Assembly (NCBI GenBank): GCA_964200185.2
Contig: CAXNAD020000314.1
Span: 1 to 21,953 of the forward strand
Reading direction: 5' to 3'
DNA: 21,953 nucleotides
Source: Choristocarpus tenellus KU-1152
Taxonomy: Eukaryota > Phaeophyceae
Within the stretch, counting starts at the first letter, position 1. Each line of letters starts with the position of its first letter. Both the position numbers and the translations under genes were made by a program. Under the pieces are notes generated by a model. That model was not told where the DNA came from, searched no databases, and worked only from the letters and a program-made list of their open reading frames with translations. Positions 1 through 9,580 of this stretch are shown piece by piece.

Positions 1-86
1 GGGAGGGGGAGTTTTTGTGGGGGGGGGGGGGGGGGGGGGGGGGGGTGCGGTCGGCTCGTGCGGGCCGCCCCCCCCCCCCCCCCCCC
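1..86. repeat. G-tract / C-tract low-complexity pair
   Basis: A run of 27 G (19-45) is followed by a 22-base spacer and a run of 19 C (68-86). The two runs are mutually complementary and could fold into a long hairpin, and the G-run could also form a quadruplex. Because it sits at the very edge of the window, an assembly or sequencing artefact is also possible. Confidence 0.8.
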
Positions 87-248
87 TTCCTACTTTCTTG
101 AAACTCCTTTTTTTTTCTGCAAGTTTTACAATGTGTGTTTTATTATTGGTCTTTCAGGTGTAACTATTTATTGATTGTGTACAATGATTGCCATTGGTCG
201 TCTTCTTGACCTGTTGTAGTGAAGACCTCCCTTTCTCCTACCACGTGA

Positions 249-431
249 TTGATAGAACAGAGTTGTAGAGAGGCTATCATATGTTATGTGGAATATGGAA
301 AGCTTGTGAACCCAGTCTCATGTCCTATACAGGTTCTTCAAAGTAGTAGGACTGACTTGGAAAGTAAACCTCAACTCTGCCCAACACTGTACACTACAGT
401 CCCACCCTTTATAGATTTCATTCTTGCCTGA
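249..431 (+). other. Possible upstream coding segment of the left gene
   Basis: An open stretch without an ATG start runs up to the first exon proposed for the left-hand gene. It reads in a different frame from that exon. The CAG|GT at 330-334 followed by the TTTATAG acceptor at 408-414 would give an 82-base intron that keeps phase 0, joining ...CPIQ to ISFLPENV. The donor (GTTCTT) is weak. It may be a real upstream exon, 5' untranslated sequence, or chance. Confidence 0.25.
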
Positions 432-692
432 AAATGTGACAACCTCAAGTGGCATAGGTGTAACTGCCTCGGGTGGAGGAGGGCTGGGGGATCAATCTGC
501 TATGTCTGGATTCAATCTTCCTCCTGGGTGCAAAGAGGGCATGGATGTGGCCCCTTGTCCCCCTGCTGCAGTGTGCAGCTCTGGGAGCATCCTCAGCTGT
601 GATGTCCCCTTTGATCTATCCCCTCGGGGGGACGACTGCATCATGTCTTTAGAGCTGCGTCAGGAGTTGAGCGTTGTTGTAGACTTCCTTAG
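415..692 (+). CDS. Left gene, proposed exon A
   Basis: This exon is open from the acceptor TTTATAG (ends 414) to the donor CTTAG|GTGCGG. It encodes about 92 residues beginning ISFLPENVTTSSG, rich in Gly, Ser, Pro and Cys and ending LRQELSVVVDFL. Several Cys residues and NVT suggest a lumenal or secreted domain. It ends in phase 2, and the leftover AG is completed to AGG by exon B. Position as first exon is uncertain. Confidence 0.5.
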
Positions 693-3600
693 GTGCGGAA
701 ACCCCTACTTGCTCTTTTTTGTGTTCTAGATATCTAGGAGTGATTTTGTTGCTTTTGGTCTTTATTACTGGTAGTTTTTCAGGGGAAAAGAGCTATTCTT
801 CCCTTGAACTTTTGAGTATTTGAGAAGGTTGTGAGTGGACCACTCATACAGATACTTTTGTTTGAAGTGCCACCCACTGAAAAATGACGGTGTTTGTTAG
901 TGTTGAGGCAGGCATTTGTAGAGGAGTAACAATGGTGGCTTGTAATGCATGGGTATGATGTTTTGAGATGAGGAGATGTGTGCTTGAAGTGTACTTCTTC
1001 CCTCCCCTGGCTGGGAGTGGATTAACACTTGAGTTTTTTTTGGTTCTTCCCTATTCAGAAGCTGCATTCATGTTCACTATTTCACGTGTGGGATGGTAAA
1101 AGGGTTGGTGACATGTAGACCGTCAGCTACTCTTTTGGCTTCAAATGACACACCTGCCTCCATCTTCTCCTTGTCCACCTATCCCCACGATCAGGGAGAA
1201 GACAGTAGTGGACCAATGCGGTGGTGGTCTCTTTGCACCCATTGCTGACAAGAGTGAGGTCACACTGGCAGAGGTGGAAGAGGCTGGAACAATGAGGTAT
1301 GGAACAGTGAGCAACATCTGAAAGAGAGTTGGGGAGAGGGATATGTGAGAGTTGGGAAGTAAGTCTCGAGTGAGGAAGTCGGGGAAGTTGTAAGCCTGGA
1401 TTGGGATGCTTAAGGCAGCAGTTTGTGTCAGACAATTCTTTTTTTTTTTAGTGTCAATTGGTGGGGCAGGGGAAGAGGTTTGTGTGCATTTAGGTTTTCT
1501 CACCCTATTCTGCGCCTATTGCAGTCGCAGAGCGAGTGGACATCCTAGGGTGAAGAAGGCGTTGACGATACATTTTTATTTTATTGCTGCCCCCATTGCA
1601 ATTGTGTGCTCGGCAATGGCTCCTTGCTGTGGGAATGACCTCGCTGTGCTGTGCATACCTGAGGGTCGGGTTGGCTCTGGTGTAGTGATGTTCGCTGGGA
1701 CCAACAAAAGGTTGAATAGTTGATGGCGTTGGGGATGACTTGTGTGTGAAGATTTGTGATATCTCGATTGTGTTGTTCCTGGTATGTAGGTTGAATTCAC
1801 ATATGTGTAGTGTGTCCACAAGCTCTGCTCCGCTGGGAGTCTTTACGTACACCGTAGCCTCTCTGAAATGCTGCAAAGCACAAGTTTGAGATATTCATTT
1901 GAGAATCACACAGAAGGCTCCTGTGTGTAAACAAAGTGCTGAGTGAACCCCTCCCCCCGTCCCTGCAGGTTTTCGCTGCTCCCCTCGTTGATGTCTGGTG
2001 GCGTCCTTTCAGACACCCTTGAACTGGCTCCTTTGAAAGAGGAGGGGGGTGACGATGGGGCAGAGTTGGACCCAGATGCAGGGGTTGGTGGGGGGGAGGT
2101 GAGGGTGAGGCTGTCCGATGCTGAGGCGAAGGATGTCGATTTGCCGTTTGTGTGTAAGGTGCGGCTGTGGATGATGCTCTCAGTACAGGCTCATTGGAAG
2201 GTGAGTTATGATAGTGATGAATCCCATGTGGCTGGTGTGTGCATGCGTGTGTGCGTTTGTGAGTGTGTGTGTGTGAGTGTGTGTGTGAATCATGCCTGTG
2301 ATTCCAATGCCTTCTGTTGCACAGGTATGAGTAGAGCTCTGTTTTTTTTTTGGTCAGGGGCAATGATGATTACGCTTTCATTGCTCGGAAGGCCCAAAGT
2401 TTCTACTTTGTAGAGCCAGTCTTGTTGAGGGTTGCGCTCGAGGCAGGAGTCACTCTTTTTTGAGCTGGTAAATATGCCCTCTTTTGGAATGGAACAGGAA
2501 ATGTTATGGGAGGTAGGAATGCATGCCAAGTTGCCTGGCGTGGTGATTGACTTTGTTTCGCCTCTTCTTGCTGGAGCTTGAGGGTGTGTGATTACGGGGA
2601 TGAAGGGGAATAAGGAGGCTTGTTGTGGTGTAGCCGGAATTTGAAATGCACAAGAGGTCTGTTGGTAGTGATGACTGATTCCAGAAGTGCATCATACTCC
2701 GTCTATTTTGTTGGTTCCTTGCATTACTTTGACTACTCCAGGGTAATTTTTTATTTTGTCTTAAGACTTTGAGCTAAGGGCAGGGGTGTTAGGTTCAGCC
2801 CCCACATTTTTTTGTTTGTTTTCATGTGTTTGTATTCTAAGGACACAAAGAGTGACAGGCTTCCTCTTGTGCTGCTACTGTTGTAGGTGATTTGTCAAGT
2901 TGTCCAGTTCCATTCTGTTGTTGTTGTGAGAATTGTCACGGCTGAGCCTGGGGTTTGAGAAAGGACTCAAAACAATGTTTTTGCTGACGTTAGAGCTGGC
3001 CGCTGAATTGTGTAGGGGTTTGGTAGTTCAGGTCAGTATGAAGACGGCACTACTTCAGTATGGAACGAGCAGCTGCAGGAGTACGTCCCCCGTTGTTGCT
3101 GAGGGAGGATGTTTTGAATGACCGGGGGAAGAGTTGGGGTTGATGGTGTTTATTGTTGTGAGGACAGATGTGTGCTGATTCTAGAGCATATCTGTGGTGA
3201 TTTAATAGTGGTATGTTTGAATGATTTCCACGATATTTTGGTGGATAGTAGTCTACAGACAGAGTCAAGGTATGCGGGATTATTTATGGTAGGGGGGGGG
3301 GACGTGGTTGGCCCTGGGCTTCAATGCCTTCTGACAGGTACGTGAAACCGAAAGAGAAGGAGGACCAATTCATTAATCATCAACACCTTGCCACAACATA
3401 CTAATCTTACATGGCTCAGCAGTACCAACTGTCGCCACAATGTTGAGTAGAGCATGTAGGAAGACACACTGGGTGGTGTAGTAGTACATGCAAGGACCTT
3501 GACGTTGGCTCTGGAGGCATGGCTGAGCACCGGTGGGGTGTTGTTGTGGCAGGTACCAGGAAATCGACTTGACTACTTTTTGGTGATTGTGAGGCCGGCC

Positions 3601-4556
3601 TACCTCTTCTTTTGACTTTTTTGCAGGTCTTGATGGGGTTATTCATCATGCTGGTGTTAGTGCTGTGGATGGACTTCAGGAGACTGAGTTACTACAATCT
3701 GCACAAGAAGGTACCAATCCACACAGTATACTGCATAGTGACAACATTACTGTGTTGTGGGGGGTGCCCATGTTTCAAGAGGAGGGATGTTTTTGGCGCA
3801 GGCCGTGTATGCTCTAAAAAAATCGTTGTGGGTGGAGTGGCATGTTGTTACGATATTTACCAACTATGGTATATAGAGTTTGATGTAGACTGCCAAATGT
3901 TTCTTACGTGGTCGTACTATGCTGCTCACTAAACGATAACCCTATCCCGAATGCTGGTGGGATAATTACCTCAGTGTGATTTGGACTGCTCTCCCCTGTC
4001 CCCCCCCCCCCAGCGTTATGCAACAGGTTTGTTGCCAGTGAGGGTTACGGTGTGGATCAATACATTTTAAAGTACTTTTGTAGTATCATCAACATTGTTG
4101 TTCAAATTGTAGTGGGGATGTAGCAGGGACTCAAAGAGACAACGCTCATGGGCAGGAGGTAATGTCTCAATAGGCAGCCGAGGCATTCGCCACAGTTGAA
4201 GTTTGAGAGGCTTGGGGTAAAACACAAGAGTGTCCAAAAAAGAGAGTCACCCATGCCGTAGTGGAAAGGACTGGCCTCCCGTTGCTGCTCAGGAGTAGTC
4301 ATCTCATATCAGATGTGATGGCACCCCCTATTTGAGATGACACCCCAACCGTTGCCACCGGATCGAGGCTGTTGTATGCTTTGCCGCAGTGAGCTACAGG
4401 CGTCACAGTTCTTTTTCTCAAAGCGCCTTCCACATTTCCAGAGCAGGCAATAATATTTTAGGCACATTAGTGTTTTTTGTGCAAGTTGGGCCACAATGTT
4501 CAAGGCCATTTTGGGGCAAAACGGGCAGGTGCATTTAAAATAAAATAAAATAAAAA

Positions 4557-4594
<38 letters not shown>

Positions 4595-7500
4595 CTTGTT
4601 TCAGGGGGCCCTTCACTTAACATTGGCACCCTGCTTGTGTCCAAGGCACCCCTTGTGGCTGGTTTAGCTTGTCCGTGGATGGTAACCTGGATGTGAGAGT
4701 CTGGGCAATGCGTGGCATTCTACACATCCCGAGGTTTTGCTAGCCACAGTGTGTCAAAATTTCGTGTATGATGTTTAATCCTGAGCCTGAATTCAGATAG
4801 ACGCCTTCTGCTATTACATAAGGTAGTTTCAATTGAGGAATAAGAAATATTCCACAACAGGTGTGTGGCTAGACAAGTTTTGTGTGTTTGGCTGACTGGC
4901 GCTTGTGTTCTGAGGCCTTACTGGGGGAGTCCCTCTACTTCCTTCTCCTTTCCTTACCCAATCCCCGGTCGCTCCTTTGTTGGGATTTTTTTAAAGCGGA
5001 AGACTTGACTGCTGCAGGAGTATTAGTCAATACTCCTGGTGTCGCTGTGCATTTGTAGTTGGGGGGTGGGGGGGTACAAGAGGCAATTCGTTGTATCCCC
5101 CAATTGATTGATTTTGCTGTATTTTTGTTGTGTACCTGGTTGTGAAGGTGCTTAGTTTCAACCAGCACTTATTATTATTATTGTTGTTATTATTATTATT
5201 AATGTTATTATTATTAATATTGTTATTATTATTATGGTAAAAGGTGATGGTGAAGTACCAAAATATATGGTTGTGTGTTCCTGACCCTCAGACTAAACTC
5301 ACCCACATTGCTCTCCCTCCCCTACCCTCGACCTCGTTTTTTTTTGAGGAGTTGTTCACACTTTCCTCCCAGGTTCCTAGTCTCTCCACTTGAATGTACT
5401 GTGACTATCCAATGTTGAAGCATGTGGTTGTGCTTAGCCCTTCCCTTGTGGACAATGACAATAAGCTATATATAGCTGTTTGTATGGTATATACAGAGTG
5501 CATCGAATGGATAGTTTGAAGTGCTCATATTTCTGTGTTTGTGTGGTTTGGTGCCCCTACCGAATCTCCTCACCCCTGTTCTTTGCCACCAAGGTTTGCA
5601 CTACCAGGGACCTGGCTTATAAGGCGCTCTTGGACCATGCTGCCAGCAGTGAGAGTCCTATGCAGGTGAGTATGTAGTAGGTGGTAGAGGAGATTGGAGG
5701 TGATAGTTTGTCATAGTTTGTCATAGTTTGTGTATGAAACATGCTTTTTTTTTTTGGAACTGCCAGTGCATTCATAATACACAATACACAACACACACAC
5801 ACACACACACAAGTAAGCACCCTCAAGCATGCCTTTAGGCAGCCTCAAGATATTCTCCATCTTCTCTCGTTTCTCTCTCCCAACCACACTGTGCTGTCAA
5901 TATTGACATGCAGCAGCAGCAGCAGCAGCAGACATTTGCATGCATGTCTTGCACTATTATGTTTGGATGTGTTTTGGTGTACTCGCTATCATGTCCCCTG
6001 CTGCGCGCAATGCACTATTGATGTTTTGTAGGTGATAGTTAACATTGCCGTTTGGTAGATTGGCTTCATGAGGGATGTATGTTGTGTCTATCACCCCCTT
6101 ACTGTTGTTGAACGAGGAGTACAAAAGAGACTCCGTTCGGGGCAGCGTGCATACTAATCATGAGGAGACCTCTGCTTTTTTTTAAGACTTGTTATGGAAT
6201 TGCGTTCTCAATCTGTCTTGATTGTCGGCTTGAAAATGAACCAAGCAAGTGGTGGTAAGAGGTTGAGACCTTTTTTGAAGGAGGAAAAAAAAAACTTGTC
6301 AGTTCAGATCAGTAGACTCCATGCACGCCCGGGATTCCACCTCCTGATAATGAACGAGGTTTGGGTGGAAGGAAATGACCCTTTCGTTGGGTTTTTAGCA
6401 TCTTCAACTCGTCTCATCTCACTGAGGCTTTCCCCCCCCCCCCTCTTTTTGGCTGGATCTCACAGTCCAGGACTATTGCTTGGTGTAGACATGACTGCTG
6501 TGGTGTGATTGGGAAGAGCGTATGTGTCTACACACCAATATGTACATGTACATTATGTACTGTTACAGCTTTTGTCGATCCCCCCTCCTCCCCTCCCTTA
6601 CACCTACACTCTACGTGCAATGCTACGGGGCGCCACGGCCCCATGTTCTGACTTGCAGGTACCACACATCCAAGATTTTGTGCTTGATCAACAACGAGGC
6701 CGGGGAGCCTCAAGTGCTTCGCAGAAGCGATACATGAAACAGGCGCTGTGGCCCTTGGTGAGACCCCTCTCCCCCTCCCCCCTCCTTTTGTGTGTTGGCT
6801 TTTCCTGTTGATTTCAGATTTCAGATTTGACGCGATGATTGGCTGGGTAGAAGGTAGAATGGGACTGGGTGGCGCCAGTGTTGTAAGAGCTTGTCAGTGG
6901 AGTGTCAGCTTGGACGGAAATTGTGGAGTAGGAGCCCATCTGTTGTGTCTGGGAGGGCTTAGAGGCACGATCGGAAGTTGTGCATGATATACGCAGGCGC
7001 AGTGTTGTGATTTTGATGAGATTCCTTTCTTTTCTTCTTGTACTTTTTTTGGTTCTGTTCAAGCCCCCTTGGGTACATTAGTGATGCCTCCATGAAAGTG
7101 CCGAACTATTGAGCCCAAATTGTTTGGCGTGCTCACCAAACCTTCACTCACTCGAGAGGATGGTTGACACTAAGCACCCCGTACACAGCTTGTGCTTCCT
7201 TTTCAGCTACGGAATGCTCTGGGCGCTCTTCTGTATCACACTTTCTGTAGTAGGTAGATGGAGGAAAGGGGTGTGCTTCAGTATAAATAAGTTCATCGTT
7301 TTGTTTCCCAGACCATGAACCCAAGAAGACAGAACTGTGTATGGCAAGTGAAGCATTCGCCAGTTGACCTGCCGACAGGATTATATGCCTTCGTGAAGGT
7401 TTGGGGTGCTGGGCTTGATTGCTCGTTGCCTCAACTCCTCTCCACCAACATGTACATGTACAATCCACACTTTTTCTGCGTTAGTTTCCCTGACATCTTG

Positions 7501-8246
7501 CACCTCGCTCGTGTCGTTGCGTCTAACTAACTAATTGTCTGTGGATGTTCTCATCACCTACCCTGTCCCGTGTGTGTGTGTGTTTGTTCGGCTTCTATGA
7601 CAAAACGTTGTGGGGGTTTTCCTAATATATATGTAGGTGGATGAAGAAGTTGCCTCTGACTCTCGTATACGCAGGAGCTACAAGAACATCAGGGGACAAA
7701 ACAACATTATGTGTTGGGAATGGCTGGGGCCCAAGACGACCACATTTGACTCCATTGGGGTGAGTTGCGAGATAGAATGATACACACAGACAGTGGAACG
7801 AGTAGCTCTAGCGAAGGGGATTTTAGCGCATCGGGCATTTGCTCTGCTCCTTGATTGTTTGTGCATGTGTGTGTTGATGGCTGCATTTGTCATCATCCTC
7901 TCTTTTGTGTGTGCAAGATGTATTGCATTTTTTTTTTTGGATTGCGTTATGTATTTTAGAGGAGAATAAGGAGGATGGTTGGACTTTTTGTATTTTTGTG
8001 CAGTTGGGAGGTACTGTTGTGGTTTGAAGAGGCAGTCGCAGACAGTCGTTTGCTGACTTACTGTGTTTTTTTTTTGTTTTTTTTCGTTTCTTTGATGTTT
8101 TACAGACCAGCTCCCGTTCACACGTGTGCTGTAGCTGGTTTCCGAAGGTTGTGGTCTGGACAGGTTGTGTGGAGTGGTGGAGCAGGAACAGTTCATCTAT
8201 TCAAAGATTGTTTGGGATTGGGACTGTAAATAGAGTCGTCGTGTGA
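415..8246 (+). CDS. Multi-exon gene, putative membrane protein, not identified
   Basis: I do not recognise the product. Proposed exons are 415-692, 1969-2200, 3627-3710, 5594-5665, 6659-6757, 7312-7398, 7637-7759 and 8106-8246. The first two are joined by a split AGG codon; all later ones start and end in phase 0, which is unlikely by chance. Acceptors with pyrimidine tracts precede several exons, and GTGAGT/GTGAGA-type donors follow 1969-2200, 5594-5665, 6659-6757 and 7637-7759. The N-terminal part is Gly/Pro/Cys-rich, then acidic, then hydrophobic. One exon (3627-3710) encodes a clear membrane segment. The C-terminal part is soluble, basic and aromatic, with the run NNIMCWEWLGPKTTTFDSIG. 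No exon with a convincing start codon was found, so the 5' end is probably missing or lies to the left. The 2201-3626 interval probably hides one or more further exons. The gene is inferred from splice phase and open frames only, not from homology. Confidence 0.5.
693..1968 (+). other. Intron A-B of the left gene
   Basis: 1276 bases bounded by GTGCGG and CCCTGCAG. Open frames on both strands (for example 1141-1503 and 1505-1876 on the minus strand) have no recognisable motifs and overlap each other. No repeat or RNA gene was seen. Confidence 0.45.
1969..2200 (+). CDS. Left gene, proposed exon B
   Basis: Acceptor CCCTGCAG, donor TTGGAAG|GTGAGT. With the AG from exon A it encodes RFSLLPSLMSGGVLSD, then an acidic Gly/Asp/Glu stretch, then a more hydrophobic tail LPFVCKVRLWMMLSVQAHWK. 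The end phase is 0. An internal AAG|GTGCGG and a GAG|GTGAGG could act as alternative phase-0 donors, so the 3' end is not certain. Confidence 0.55.
2201..3626 (+). other. Interval with probable missing exons of the left gene
   Basis: This interval starts with a GT-rich microsatellite (about 2226-2287). It then contains several short open pieces that look coding but whose splice sites I could not settle: about 2358-2455 (FIARKAQSFYFVEPVLLRV), 2467-2514 (NMPSFGMEQEMLWE), 2908-2952 (FHSVVVVRIVTAEPG) and about 3016-3084 (YEDGTTSVWNEQLQEYV). The first two are in different frames that meet at a run of six T. The remainder, including minus-strand open frames at 3321-3649, shows nothing recognisable. 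Confidence 0.35.
3627..3710 (+). CDS. Left gene, proposed exon D (membrane segment)
   Basis: Acceptor TTTTTTGCAG, donor AAGAAG|GTACCA, 84 bases in phase 0-0. It encodes VLMGLFIMLVLVLW, a hydrophobic run fit for a membrane span, followed by MDFRRLSYYNLHKK, a basic flank that by the positive-inside rule would face the cytosol. A second frame is also open, but the chosen frame has the higher GC at third positions and fits the phase of the neighbouring exons. Confidence 0.6.
4535..4590. repeat. (TAAAA)n followed by (AT)15 microsatellite
   Basis: TAAAA-type units at about 4535-4560 run into an uninterrupted AT array at 4561-4590, read directly from the sequence. Confidence 0.95.
5169..5235. repeat. 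(TTA)n microsatellite with TTG/AAT interruptions
   Basis: About 67 bases of mostly ATT/TTA units with a few variant units (TTG, AATG). Confidence 0.95.
5594..5665 (+). CDS. Left gene, proposed exon E
   Basis: 72 bases, phase 0-0, encoding VCTTRDLAYKALLDHAASSE followed by SPMQ, a likely amphipathic helix. The donor CAG|GTGAGT is excellent. The acceptor CACCAAG follows a pyrimidine-rich stretch but is not a CAG. The same frame stays open upstream to about 5480 with hydrophobic content (YFCVCVVW), so the exon may start earlier. Confidence 0.55.
5788..5811. repeat. (CA)n microsatellite
   Basis: About 12 CA units, intronic. Confidence 0.95.
5911..5931. repeat. (CAG)7 trinucleotide repeat
   Basis: Seven perfect CAG units inside a proposed intron. 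Confidence 0.95.
6659..6757 (+). CDS. Left gene, proposed exon F
   Basis: 99 bases, phase 0-0, between acceptor CTTGCAG and donor CCCTTG|GTGAGA. It encodes VPHIQDFVLDQQRGRG, then a Ser/Ala-rich linker, then QKRYMKQALWPL. It is mixed charged and helical in character, with no motif that I recognise. Confidence 0.6.
6758..7311 (+). other. Intron F-G of the left gene
   Basis: 554 bases. A CTTTTCAG acceptor near 7206 precedes a short open piece starting LRNALGALLYHTF, which would follow exon F well but cannot reach exon G in frame. Otherwise nothing recognisable. Confidence 0.45.
7312..7398 (+). CDS. Left gene, proposed exon G
   Basis: 87 bases, phase 0-0. Acceptor TTTCCCAG, donor GTGAAG|GTTTGG (weaker). 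It encodes TMNPRRQNCVWQVKHS followed by PVDLPTGLYAFVK, a beta-strand-like pattern. The other frames are interrupted by stops. Confidence 0.55.
7637..7759 (+). CDS. Left gene, proposed exon H
   Basis: 123 bases, phase 0-0. Acceptor ATATATGTAG, donor ATTGGG|GTGAGT. It encodes VDEEVASDSRIRRSYKNIRG followed by QNNIMCWEWLGPKTTTFDSI and a final Gly. It joins the preceding exon as ...GLYAFVKVDEEV. It is the most protein-like exon of this gene and the best query for identification. Confidence 0.65.
7760..8105 (+). other. Intron H-I of the left gene
   Basis: 346 bases ending in a long T-rich tract and TTTTACAG. The inner open piece at about 7995-8060 (WEVLLWFEEAVADSRLLTY) is in a phase that does not fit exon H and is not called. 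Confidence 0.45.
8106..8246 (+). CDS. Left gene, proposed terminal exon I
   Basis: It follows a very strong pyrimidine tract and ACAG acceptor. Reading in phase 0 from exon H gives 46 residues starting TSSRSHVCCSWFPKVVVW and ending FGIGTVNRVVV, then TGA at 8244-8246. Another frame is open to TAA at 8227-8229 (PAPVHTCAVAGFRRLWSGQ...), so the final frame is uncertain. Confidence 0.4.
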   Translation, partial: TSSRSHVCCSWFPKVVVWTGCVEWWSRNSSSIQRLFGIGTVNRVVV

Positions 8247-9413
8247 GTTGGACTTGATATTGATGCTTGTTATGATATATATATATACAAGGGAGTGTTT
8301 CAATGAGTGTTTCAAAAGAGAAACTGATGTAGTTGATAGATATATAAGCATGTCCTCAACATAAATTGTGGTACATGAGTCCCCCCCATCCCCCTACCCT
8401 CATTCCCTTTCTCATTTGGTTGTTGCGAACTTGCTATGCTCCTGTGTTGGGGTCGATGCAGGCTCTTGACCCTGGACCTCCTCCGCGTCTGTTGCTTCTC
8501 CGAGTGTGAGGGCATGGGATATATGGAGGTGGATTGCTGGTGGCGAAAGGGGCGTATGGCCCATGGTGATAAGCACACTGGTCGTAAGAGCAACTAGACT
8601 TGCAGAGACAGCACAAGGGTCATTCACATCTTGCTGACTGGCTATCCATGGTTTCGTGGTGGGGATTTGATGCTTTGTATGGCAAGGCCAAGATGGATGC
8701 AAAGGATTGTCAAATATGCTATACTTGTATACCAACAGTGACCACCACAACTGAGGTGTTCAGTCCACCTCGAAAGATGGCTTGGAACCTGGGCGTACCA
8801 CTTTGTTTTGACCATAGCCTCCGGCCATGCTGGCATTGCTCAGACGATGCAACAGGTTAAAGTGCATTGGTGTGAATTCGTGATATTAACTAATATTCTT
8901 GGTAAGGGAATGTGAAATAGTGGTGCCCCAACAAGTCTAGTGGGATGACTCTTGCTGCACCTGATGGGTTTGAGGTGTTTGGAGGGCTGTGTAATTTTTT
9001 TTTGTGCTTTTTTATCCTTGCTCCTCTTTGCTGTATCTATCTTTAGGTGTAGGTTGTGGTGGTGTCGTCAAGTGAGTTGGTTTAATTGAGTTGTGTACTG
9101 TAAATGTATACAGCTCTGTATGTTGATGATGATTGCACCTACCACGCTGCTCATTTGTTTGTGCTGTGTGTTGTACCTTATATCATATTGCCATTACATG
9201 TGGATGTGTGTATTTTGTGTGAGTTTACACGGTGATTTGTCATAACTGGTGTCAAGAGCGCACAGGTTCGTCTTGTTCCTCGAATAGATGATTGAAGGTC
9301 CATGCATGCATGGCGACTGAAAGTTGTCTGGGTAGGAGGGGAGAGGGAAGCAAAGCCCAATCATGACTGGCATCAAGTAGCTAAACAATTGGAATTGATG
9401 TGACCGTTGACAC
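8247..9413. other. Intergenic, 3' side of the left gene
   Basis: Starts with TATA-rich low complexity (8274-8287). Minus-strand open frame 8412-8750 (112 codons, see findings) and plus-strand 8600-8860 overlap here without recognisable domains. A 14-base perfect palindrome, CCATGCATGCATGG, lies at 9300-9313. No convincing gene was seen. Confidence 0.5.
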
Positions 9414-9415
9414 AC

Positions 9416-9437
9416 AGAGAGAGAGAGAGAGAGAGAG
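9416..9437. repeat. (GA)n microsatellite
   Basis: About 11 GA units. Confidence 0.95.
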
Positions 9438-9557
9438 ATCGCATATACATATGTATGTATGAATAATAACAATAAATGGAAGATGCGGATCCTCAACTTC
9501 TGTAAGAGTCATCGGTGTTTAAATTGGGGGTGTTTTGTGCACTGTCTGCCCACTTAT

Positions 9558-9580
9558 CTAGAAAATATATGATTTTCTAG
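9558..9580. repeat. Perfect inverted repeat (hairpin)
   Basis: Arms CTAGAAAAT (9558-9566) and ATTTTCTAG (9572-9580) are exactly complementary around a five-base loop, ATATG. Function unknown; it could be a terminator-like or cruciform structure, or chance in AT-rich DNA. Confidence 0.8.

Larger units (their letters stand above)
3711..5593 (+). other. Intron D-E region of the left gene with microsatellites
   Basis: 1883 bases. Contains a C-run plus acceptor near 4013 followed by a short open piece (RYATGLLPVRVTVWINTF), and a TTTCAG acceptor at 4599-4604 followed by an open piece ending at ATG|GTAACC. Either may be a small exon; neither could be confirmed. The rest holds TAAAA/AT and TTA microsatellites and no recognisable gene. 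Confidence 0.4.
5666..6658 (+). other. Intron E-F of the left gene
   Basis: 993 bases with a CA repeat (5788-5811), a (CAG)7 repeat (5911-5931) and an A-run. The 104-codon open frame at 6194-6508 has no recognisable domain, includes a C-run, and is probably chance. Confidence 0.5.

Noticed and set aside
1127-1876. Several overlapping minus-strand frames of 80-123 codons
   Set aside because: They overlap each other in different frames, lie inside a proposed intron and show no domain or splice pattern.
1797-2363. 188-codon minus-strand frame rich in His, Thr and Pro
   Set aside because: It is the antisense shadow of exon B and of the GT-rich microsatellite, which explains its His/Thr repeats.
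3627-3710. Alternative frame of exon D (LDGVIHHAGVSAVDGLQETE)
   Set aside because: It is open, but has low third-position GC and needs a phase that the other exons of the gene do not use.
6194-6508. 104-codon plus-strand frame with ATG
   Set aside because: It sits in the intron between two well-supported exons, crosses A- and C-runs, and has no recognisable content.
6540-7460. Shared palindromic words CATGTACATGTACA in two introns
   Set aside because: The shared piece is short and self-complementary and has no extended similarity, so chance is sufficient.
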